A DNA stretch of 64,000 nucleotides, from positions 25,791,501 through 25,855,500 of the forward strand of contig CM056736.1 in NCBI GenBank assembly GCA_029844215.1. The letters are read 5' to 3'. Positions 55,747 to 64,000 of the stretch are shown here, piece by piece. Position 1 is the stretch's first letter, and every line of letters begins with the position of its first letter. The notes under the pieces were generated by a model. The model searched no databases. It had not been told where the DNA came from and worked only from the letters and a program-made list of their open reading frames with translations. A program made the position numbers and the translations under genes. The stretch comes from Przewalskia tangutica (lineage: Eukaryota > Streptophyta > Magnoliopsida > Solanales > Solanaceae).

Positions 55747-58627
55747 TGTTATACCCCGTATTTCCAGAGTATGTACGTGAGGGCGTACGTATTATAAATT
55801 TAAGCCTTAAAGTAGGCATAGGTTCGAAATTTGTGCACAACCCCCGATTAGAGTCGTTTTTCGACGAAACGTTTTACAAGACTTGCGAAGGGAAAAATAC
55901 GGCTATGTCATTTATAATTTTGCGGATTTTTCCGAGAGATGAAATATTTTGGACCAACGGGAGGGTGACACTTGTCACCCTCATCGACGCAGCAGGGCTT
56001 CCTTTGGCACGCTTTTTGTGTTTTTCTTGGTGAGGTTAGGTAGGATATTTTGTGTAGTAGATGGATAATGACACACGGGAAAATCCTAGCCCTACACTGC
56101 ACCACACTTGTCTTCATCTTGGCCATTGGTTGGCCTTTGCTTGACCTATAAATACCCTCTAAGTTGATGAACTTCTTCATCCTAAAATCATTTTCCAAGT
56201 CTAAAAATCCCCTTCGGAAGCTTTGCCGAGAGGTCCCCTCAGTAGTGTTCTAGTATGGGTACCCCTAGCCTAGTTGTTTCGTATAATACCCCCTGTGGTA
56301 TAGAAATACTCTCCAAGTATTGTTATAATGCCCAAATACTTTAGCCCAAATACCTTGTAGTACTTTCCAAAGTTACTCTATACGTAGAGTCTAAAATACT
56401 ATTATACTTTCCTTTAGCCACTAAACAAAACCACAAGGAAACCTTCATAGTCGGTTGAAGTGTTAGAAGTTGCGTAGAACTTCTAAGGGTTGTTTGGAGC
56501 GGGTTGGAGCGCACGGAGTAGGAGCTTAACGTTGCTCAGGAGCGACATTAAACTTGGATAATTTTGGGCTCATCGAGGTAAATACTACTGTCCTTCTATT
56601 GTAATTGGAAATTACATCGTAGTAGTATATAAACGAATATAAGATTCATAGAAGAGATTTGAACCGTAATAAGGATATTACGAATAGACTTGAATCGAAA
56701 TCACATCGGAAGAATTAAGTAGAAGATTAACTGCACTTACATAGGATGTATTCTGATGAGATCGATAACCGTTGTTGGTTGAATGTTCTGCAAGTAGCAT
56801 GTACTACTTGGAAGGTGGACAAGGCTAGCCGGGTTATAGCCGTGGAGCGTTTTGCTTATAGTCGATAATCGTCGCGAGGTATGTGATTCTTCCTATACTC
56901 TTGAGCATGACGTTTTAAAAGTGTATATATATATAGTACGGTAGACGTACGTGTGGCAATGTCTTTTGACTTAAGCCTGAATAATAAAGAATCTGGAAGT
57001 ATTTTACAAGAATATATATATAGTACGGTAGACGTACGTGTGTTAACAGAACGTAATTGTACGGCAATGTCTTTTGACTTAAGCAAATAATAAGAATCTT
57101 GAAGTATTTCAAACGAATTAAGAAACCTTTCTGAAAGAAGAGTAATACTTGGTTTTGAAAACATAAGAGTTATACTAGCCTTATGGGAAGTTAGGTATAA
57201 CGTCTTAAGAGAGATAAAGAGAATGGTTTACTGATTTTTAGAAGTTAAGAGACTTGATCTTAAAAGATAAGAGACTTGACTTAATATGGATGTTTGTGTG
57301 AAACCTCATTCGTGAGTAATGAGTACTTGGTTTTTAAAAGGGAATAACGTTTTACTGATTTCGGAAATCAGAATGAGTATCGACAAACCACTGCAGCGTT
57401 AATAAAGGAAAATGTATTGAATAATAAAGTATTATTAAAACCAGTAGAAACCTCCATCTGCATAGAAGCTAAGATGAGACAAAATGATATTACATTTCCT
57501 AGATCATGGCTGCTTAATAAGATTGATTATGAACAAGAATAACCTACACTCATATAAGGCATATGTTTCTCAGATTGTTTAAAAGAGAATTATATTCTTA
57601 AATGATTAAGACTATGAACTATGAAACTTTTCTAAAAAAAAGAGACCTGAGTAATTGAAATTAGGCAAACTGAAACTTTAGGGGAAAGAATGTTGTTAAA
57701 AAGGAAAGTGTTTTGGTGTACCTAAAAATGTGAGTCACTCTATTTTTATACTACGGGTATCGGGTGACCTTTATAAAAGGAATGGATCTCTTTAAAAGGA
57801 ATTTAATGTACGTAGTACTTTAGGGTTAAAACCCGGACTTTGATATAAAATGGAAGTACTTTGAGTTGTGTATAACTTGCCTATGCCTGTTGTTGTATAA
57901 CTTGCCTATGCTTGTTGTTGTGTAACTCGCCTATGCTTGTTGTGATAGCCTTTGTTGTGCAAGAATTGTGTTTCTATGCTACCGCGTCTCTCGATGGAGG
58001 GCCGGTTGACTTGTTGAGAGCTTACTTGACGCGTCGGCAGCGATGAAGATTCCACGGGTATGCTTCCATTATTATTGTTACATGGGCATGCCGCACCGTC
58101 GCAACTCCGGCATGTGGCTACGCGGCGAGGTTGACCACCCAAAGATATTGTTGTTGATGTTACATGGACACGTACGCACCGATGCAGTCCGTACGGGTTA
58201 CGCGCAGGTTGACCACCCAAGATATTGATTGTTGATGTTACATGGACACGCTCGCACCGGCGTAATTCGGGGCGTGCGCTACGCGGCATTGTTATTATTG
58301 CATCATGGACATATCGCACCGGCGCAGAATTCCGGCATGCGCCGCGATGCGAACGTGATTGATGTTGTGGGCGTGAGACCCATAGTTATATATTGAGTGA
58401 TGACTTTGGCGCGCGAGTCCGGACTTGATCGCTATGCTTGTTGCATCTTGTATTTTGGTTATCATACATGTCTCTCGCTTATATAGCCGTTATGATTTAA
58501 TCGCAGATTATCGGGCCACATACTGTACTGTTATCGACCTCCTCGGGCCGTTCACGCCGCAGTAGAGTACACCGGTAGTTGATCCTCGCCATAGGATCAC
58601 GATTCAGCGTATTAGGAAGCTCCGCTT
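55747..58627 (+). repeat. Tekay-like LTR A, interrupted
   Basis: Begins TGTTATACCCCGTATTTCC, as do the LTRs at 28455 and 34081. It matches them through the TATA box (56147-56154) and the 'atagtcgataatcgtcgcg' block (near 56857). 2881 bp are present; the homologous position in the 5' LTR at 28455 is about 31514, so some 330 bp are missing where the next element inserted. Its tandem-repeat part (58030-58345) is of a different sequence. A partial duplication of the TATATATAGTACGG block is seen at 56920-57040. Confidence 0.82.
58030..58345 (+). repeat. tandem repeat in LTR A, about 85 bp
   Basis: About 3.5 units with 'gttgaccacccaagatattg', 'ttgttgatgttacatggaca' and 'cgcaccggcgcag'. It occupies the place held by the unrelated 55-60-bp repeat in the LTRs at 28455 and 34081. 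Confidence 0.7.
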
Positions 58628-61060
58628 CGTTATACCGTGGTTCGGCCGCGAGAAATTAGAGAACACGTTCAGGCCACGAAAGTGGGCCGCGCGCCAAGCG
58701 GGTGAAGTCATGCGGCGCTGAAGCCAGCGCCACAAGGCCGGGAAGCAGGCCGCAAGGAAATTGGGGCGGAAAAACTTAGAAAATCTGATTTTTGTTTTAA
58801 AAGGGCCATGGGAGGTGACAAGTGTCCCCATCCGATTTTCAGACGCATGCAATATAATTGACGAAGGCTTGGTCACTTTTCCATCTTTCATCTTTACTCT
58901 CTCTCTCTCTCTCTCTCAAAGCTCGAGCTCCCCTTCTCTCTAAAACCTCAAAGTGTTCTAGCCTAAGAAAATCTGAAAAGTTAAAGGCAAGAAGGAAGCT
59001 TGTGACTAGCTTAGAAGTGTTATTGTGGTGGTGTTCTTGGAGAAAAAGGCTAGCAAGGTGTTGGACTAAGTTTGACTAAAACTTAAGGTAACATTTCTTC
59101 TCTTGTAGTTGGTATTGGGTGTTGCATGTTTAATAGGAAGAACTTGTAGTTGGAAAAATGCACTTAGAGTAGTAATGTAAGAAATGAGGTGTGATTATGA
59201 AAGAATTGGTTAGGGGATTTTATGAGCATGTTGTTGCCTAAATACTACATTAGACTTGTTGGGTTAGTTGTTGTAACTTGTGGGTTGAATTTTACACACC
59301 AAAGTTTAGGTGTGTAATCCCCTAGTGTTGGTTGGTTGTTGAGCCTTAAACATGGCATTTAAGCGTTAAAAATCGACCTTGGAAAAGGTGGCAATGTATG
59401 TAGAAACAAAGGAACGCCGCCCGATTTTCCGTAGGAAATTGGTGACTTTAACTTGGAAAAATTCTGCATTGTAATTAGAGCTTGATAAACGTATTGTAGT
59501 CATTTTAGGTTGACATACTACGTGCGGTAAATTGGACTTAGCTTGTGGATTGACCAAGAGGTATGTGGAGCTTTCCTATCTCTTGAGCATGATTAGTTGT
59601 ACCTCGTAGATGCGGTGACGTACAAGATTTGGAAATCTTCGTTTGTTATAAGTATTTGATACTTGCTTCGTTTTAAAAGAAAAGTATAAAAATCCCTTGG
59701 ACTTAAGGGAATGTGTTTTACTATTGTTTAACTCTAATATAACGGCTTTATGGGGAGTTGGTTATATTAGTTTGTGAAAGTTTAATGGAGAAAGGTTTTG
59801 ATGATTTGAACTTGTGGAAGGAAAATGGTTTTAAGGCATGAATTGCCTAAGGTTTTACAAGAAATGAAGTCACTTAATTTAGAAGCTTGAGATAGTTTTA
59901 AAAGGAAATGTGACTTGCTTTGAAAAGAAATCGTAACTTGATACTATGGTGATTAGTATCTTGGAATTTTTGTATAAAAAGAGTTATTTTTTTAAAAGGT
60001 TAGAGGTACATGATACTTGGGTTAAATTCCCGGATTTTTACTAAAAGACATGATCGTGCCTTAGGTATACTAAAATGAGAGGATGTATTAATACTATTAA
60101 TAAGAAGTTAGGTGATTCTTAACTTGCTTAAGTTATGATAGGCCGGTAGTGCTTATGTTGTGATGTGATAGGCGGTAGTGCTTATGTTATGTTTAATAGC
60201 GGATGAGCTATGTTATATATATTTATATTATGCGTAAACCGGGTTATTATTTATGCCATGGATTTGCTACCCGTGATGCGAGTGCGGCGCTTGTACTACG
60301 CGGATGCGACCATAGGATCCACGCGTGAAATAGTCCCACGCGAGCACGCGATGGTACTCATGCGGATCCACAGATCCATGCGGTGAAATAGTCCCACGCG
60401 GGAAACAAAGTCCCACGACGAGGCGGATGACCTCACGCGGGTCCACAGGACCTATGCGGGTGAAATAGTCCCGAGTAGGATCGCTTAATGATACTATGGG
60501 CGAGGTACCTGCTTTTGATCACGAGCCTCCTATTTTTATGCTATAAAATGTATACTTGTTACTCTCATTATTAGTAAGGCACGGCAACATAATTTGGTTT
60601 TATCTATAACTTCATGTATTTTGGACTTATGATATTACTACGATTTTCCGCTTTACATACTTGGTACGTTGTGTCGACCCTTCCTGGCCGCGTTCATGCC
60701 GCAGTAAGGAAAGGTGGTAGATCCTCATTCCTAGGATCTTGTACTCAGTGTCGTGAGCTCCATTTCTTGAGGCTCGACTTTTGGTATGGTTCTCCTGAGT
60801 CGTTGATATTTTGTACATTCAGGCATGACGGGCCCCGTCCGTCATAGTGTTATTCATTCTTAGAGGCTGTAGTCTTGTCGTAACTTGGTTCGTTAAGGAT
60901 GTAATCGCTCGGTTTATGTACTTTTGGGTTAGCCATTTTGGGCTAGACTATTCTATATCTTAATGGTTGTTTATCTTGAGTTTACATTCCGGTTTTCTCG
61001 ATGTTGTGTCACTAGGGTGCGGGTTAAGGCACCTGGCCACGTCCGAGTTCGGTCGTGACA
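58628..61060 (+). repeat. Tekay-like LTR B (related family)
   Basis: Starts CGTTATACCGTGG (the first base is C where T is expected) and ends GTCGTGACA; 2433 bp. Inserted into LTR A after 'gaagctccgctt'. It contains a CT dinucleotide run at 58897-58917 and a GC-rich repeat around 'gtgaaatagtcccacgcg' (60290-60480). The 3' third resembles the other Tekay-like LTRs ('ttggtacgttgtgtcgaccc'). Confidence 0.72.
60290..60480 (+). repeat. GC-rich tandem repeat in LTR B
   Basis: Three to four imperfect units of about 55 bp around 'gcgggtccacaggacctatg' and 'gtgaaatagtcccacgcg', again at the tandem-repeat position of this LTR group. Confidence 0.65.
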
Positions 61061-61064
61061 AAAG

Positions 61065-61075
61065 TGGTATCGAGC
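61065..61075 (+). other. primer binding site of element B (right end of window)
   Basis: TGGTATCGAGC four bases after the LTR, identical to that at 31848. Confidence 0.7.
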
Positions 61076-61257
61076 GATTAATCCTCGGAAAGAGTCTACA
61101 GCCGTATCTAGTAAGTCTTGATTATCGGTGTGCAGGCACCACATCTATAATCGTGCGCAGGATATTTAGGATTGGTTCCCATTCTTTCACTCTAAGATCG
61201 TGCAATGAGGCGTGCTATAGGTTGAATTTCCTCCGACGTATTTTTCCTGTATCGATT

Positions 61258-61769
61258 ATGTCTCCGCCAAGAAGGCAACCGCACTTGGCGGCAAGGCAAG
61301 AGAGTGGAACTACCGCAGGCACCGAGGGTCACTGTGGCACATGCCCTGGCCCTTACTGTGACGAGGTGTTTTGACGGCGAAGTTCTACGACGTCGCCAAC
61401 CCCAAAGAGTCGGAGGCGCAGCAGCCGATCGCCGAGATCGCGTACCGAGCCTCCATCCAGGCCTGTGGGCAGAGGATATGGGCTACGAGAGATAGCCCGC
61501 CATCGCCGTGATCGTGGCGCAGCGGAGGATAGGTTGGAGAGCAGCTCCGGCCGCACCGTAGTTCAAATTCGCAGCCGCTAGCTCGAGACCGAGAGACTTT
61601 TGAGTCGTTCTCACCGAGTTTTATGGGTCGAGGCACGAGGATGATCCGCAGGAGTTTATCCGAACTGCGAGAGGATCAGGGTGATCGGGGCTTCGGAGAC
61701 CGAGTCAGTGGTATTAGGTTCGCATCGGCTGCGGGACACTGCAGTTGACTGGTATGATTCGTGGGAACT
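61258..61769 (+). pseudogene. Tekay-like gag 5' part, cut by the next LTR
   Basis: ATG at 61258 (MSPPRRQPHLAARQESG), then shifted frames. Near 61696-61769 come 'ETESVVLGSHRLRD' and 'VDWYDSWEL', homologous to 'ETESVVLGSHR...FDSWEL' of the gag at 32466-32545. The element is interrupted right after this motif by the LTR at 61770. Confidence 0.75.
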
Positions 61770-64000
61770 TGTTACACCCCGTAATTACAGGACATGTTTT
61801 AAGAATATAAGTAAGAACTCACAAGTGTTAAGATTAGAGACTTGGAATTTGTCGGAATTATAGAATTGACGGATAACGTAAGTGTTGTGACGAATGGGAG
61901 GGCGACACGTGTCACCCCCCTTAGCAATGCCTTGGACGAAATGGCATGGCCAATATGGTCATTTACCATAAGTCTTCTATGGCTAAGACTTGCTACTTGT
62001 AGCATGAGAACATTGACCAAAGTCAAAGGGCCCACTTTTGGTCTTGATATTTTAGAAGACTTCATCTAAACCACCCATGTGTTTTTATCATGACCATCCA
62101 AGGTACTTTATATTACTACTAGTAGAGAGAGGGCTTAAACACTTAGAAATTTTTACCCAAAATTTGAAGAACACACTGGGGTGTCTCGGGTTCACAAAAA
62201 GGAAAGGGAAAAAAATTTCGTTTCTTGTCCATTTGATTCCACACTTTAAACCAAGGGTCTTAGGTGTATTGTAAACACATCTCAATAGAAAAATCTTGGA
62301 AAAAGATTGTTTTCGGGTTAGTCGCAAACGAAAACCTAAAGGGTCTTTCTAGGTTTTGTTTGGAAATTTGAAGGTTAATTGTTGGTGTTGTTCTAAGGGT
62401 CTCAACAAGCGGATTGAAGTGGCTTGGAGAGGTTCTAGACTACTAAGGAGCGATTTCGGATTGGAGTTGGATTAAGTATCATTGAGGTATAATCTTGTTC
62501 TTTTAAAGGTGTTACAAGATTGCATTTTTATATTGTTATTGATAGCTTTGTATGTTGCGAGCATGAAGTTGTTATCTTGAGGTTATAAGGATTATGGATT
62601 GATTATAGCCTTGGAAATCCGAAATGTAATGTAAGCCATGACTAAGTGAATTACAATTTAACCGTTGTTAACCGTCGCATGTCACTGACTTAAGGATTAT
62701 GGTTATTATAATCAAATGCGACTTGATATCATGTTATGCTACTAAATTGGATTGAAACGGAAATTGGATAAGAATTGGATTTGTTGAATCAATGTGGTCG
62801 AATTTGGAATGTAGTTTGTATTGTTTGGTTATTCATTTGAATTGGACTACTTTCTATATAATTGTGAGCCAATTGGGGCTGTGTAGTTATTCATTTGAAT
62901 CGACTACTTTCTATATAATTGTGAGCCAATTGGGGTGTGTAGTTATTCATTTGAATTGGACTACTTTCTATATAATTGTGAGCCAATTGGTCGTGTAGTT
63001 ATTCATTTGAATTGGACTACTTGCTATATAATTGTGAGCCAATCGGGGCTGTTTGGTTATTGTATTTCGCCTTGAAAAAGGTGGCAAAGTAAGTAAAAAC
63101 AAAGGAGGTGTCATCCGATTTTCCGTAGAATATAGGGACTTAACACTTATGATATTCTACGATTGTAGTGAGGCCTTAATAGGCGTATTGTGAACATTAT
63201 AGGTTGACATACTACCATGGACTTTGTACTTGGCAAGTGGTTTGACCCGACGAGGTATGTAGAACTTTTCCTATCTTTTGAGCATGACTAGTTTCGCAGA
63301 TATAGTACTGCAGACGACAAGACTTTGACATTCCTTACTAGCCTTATAAAATGCCAAGTCGGGTGAGTTAGGAAGTTAACTCACTTCTTTGAAAATATTA
63401 AGAATGTCTTAAGTCTTAGTAAAGTTAAGGACTTGAAGGAATTTAAAGTATGTGATACTTTTGTCGCTTTAATCGTATAAGTCCCTTGAATAGGAAAATG
63501 TGTTGACTAAAGTATAAAGTGAATATAACGACTTTATGGGAGTTGGTTATATTGACTTTATGAAAAAGGTAAATGACTTGTGTTAATGAAAGGCAAATTG
63601 ATTTTAAGGTATCAATTGCCTAAGGTTTTTGATAAGAAAAGGAGTCACTTGATTTAGAAACCTACTTTAAATTCTAAAGGTATTGTGACTTGTCTTGAAA
63701 TGTAATTTGACTGATACTATGGTTACTAGTGTCTTGGAAGCTTTCTACTAAAAAGAGTCATTTGTTTTAAAGAATAGAGTACGTGGTACTTTGGGTTAAA
63801 TTCCCGGATTCTTATAAAAGACATGATAGTGCCTTAAGTAAACTAAAATGAGAGTGTAGAAGAATAAGACTAATAAGAAGTTAGGGAATTGCTAACTTGC
63901 TTAATTATTGTATGACCGGTTGTGAGATAGGGTAAGAGTATCGGTGAGGCAAACCCCAAGACGCTATACCACCTTCTCCGGGATAAGAGTATAAATGGCG
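61770..64000 (+). repeat. Tekay-like LTR C, running out of the window
   Basis: Starts TGTTACACCCCGTAATTACA. From 63061 on ('ccttgaaaaaggtggcaaag', 'gattttccgtagaat', 'cttttgagcatgacta') it parallels LTR B near 59376-59600. Its end and target duplication are outside the window. Confidence 0.75.
62825..63060 (+). repeat. 60-bp tandem repeat in LTR C
   Basis: Four copies of about 58-61 bp around 'ttattcatttgaattggact' and 'atataattgtgagccaattg', differing by a few bases. The ORF at 62792-62998 only reads through them. Confidence 0.88.

Noticed and set aside
28455..61060. LTRs at 28455, 34081 and 55747 read as one dispersed element with three LTRs
   Set aside because: Exact TAAAA duplications close the 28455-37455 element; 55747 lies in a different copia host and has a different tandem segment.
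61304..61636. Minus-strand ORFs of 67-83 codons opposite the gag of element B
   Set aside because: Shadows of the GC-rich gag region on the other strand.

Overview
The window is plant nuclear DNA made almost entirely of transposable elements. Ty3/gypsy and Ty1/copia LTR retrotransposons, a hAT transposon and SINEs are nested inside one another. I recognise no host gene, tRNA or rRNA. Two minus-strand tRNA-derived SINEs (47551-47723 and 54372-54552) resemble the TS/SolS families of Solanaceae, and a Stowaway-like MITE end at 15092-15175 is of a type common there. A nightshade-family genome is therefore the best guess; I cannot name the genus.

Left part (1-17571). A minus-strand Tat/Ogre-like LTR (1-3121) runs in from outside the window and abuts a minus-strand gypsy LTR fragment (3122-4319). 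Next come an unassigned stretch and a sequence that looks like a retroelement or pararetrovirus promoter and leader. That leader is split by a complete Athila-like element (6279-13250, target duplication TCTAT) which carries broken gag and protease but no reverse transcriptase. After it come a gypsy LTR fragment, MITE-like debris and a second, inverted fragment of the same LTR family.

Central nest (17572-47450). A Ty1/copia element (17577-47445, duplication TATTG) has been split in gag by two insertions only 9 bp apart: a large Tat/Ogre-like element without coding capacity (18876-38809, duplication CCCCT) and a minus-strand, internally deleted Athila-like element (38824-43954, duplication GTGGT). 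The 3' LTR of the Ogre-like element is itself split by a Tekay-like element with only gag remnants (28455-37455, duplication TAAAA). All four duplications are exact, so the order of insertion can be read directly. The Ogre-like internal region holds three unusual structured repeats: four copies of a two-helix motif, about 2 kb of a dual-hairpin minisatellite, and a repeated 9-bp hairpin just before the 3' LTR.

Right part (47451-64000). The inverted gypsy fragment resumes and carries a SINE. SINE-like debris follows, then a hAT transposon (49819-53274, duplication GTTTGAAT) with a frameshifted transposase, more SINE pieces, and a second copy of the Ty1/copia family (from 55244). That copy is cut in gag by a Tekay-like LTR (55747), which is cut by a related LTR plus gag (58628), which is cut by a third LTR (61770) that leaves the window.

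Most of the retroelements appear to depend on proteins supplied in trans: the complete ones lack pol, or have a pol broken by stops and frameshifts. Homologies, divergence counts and outer limits of degraded fragments were judged by eye. Boundaries backed by target duplications are firm; family names are less so.
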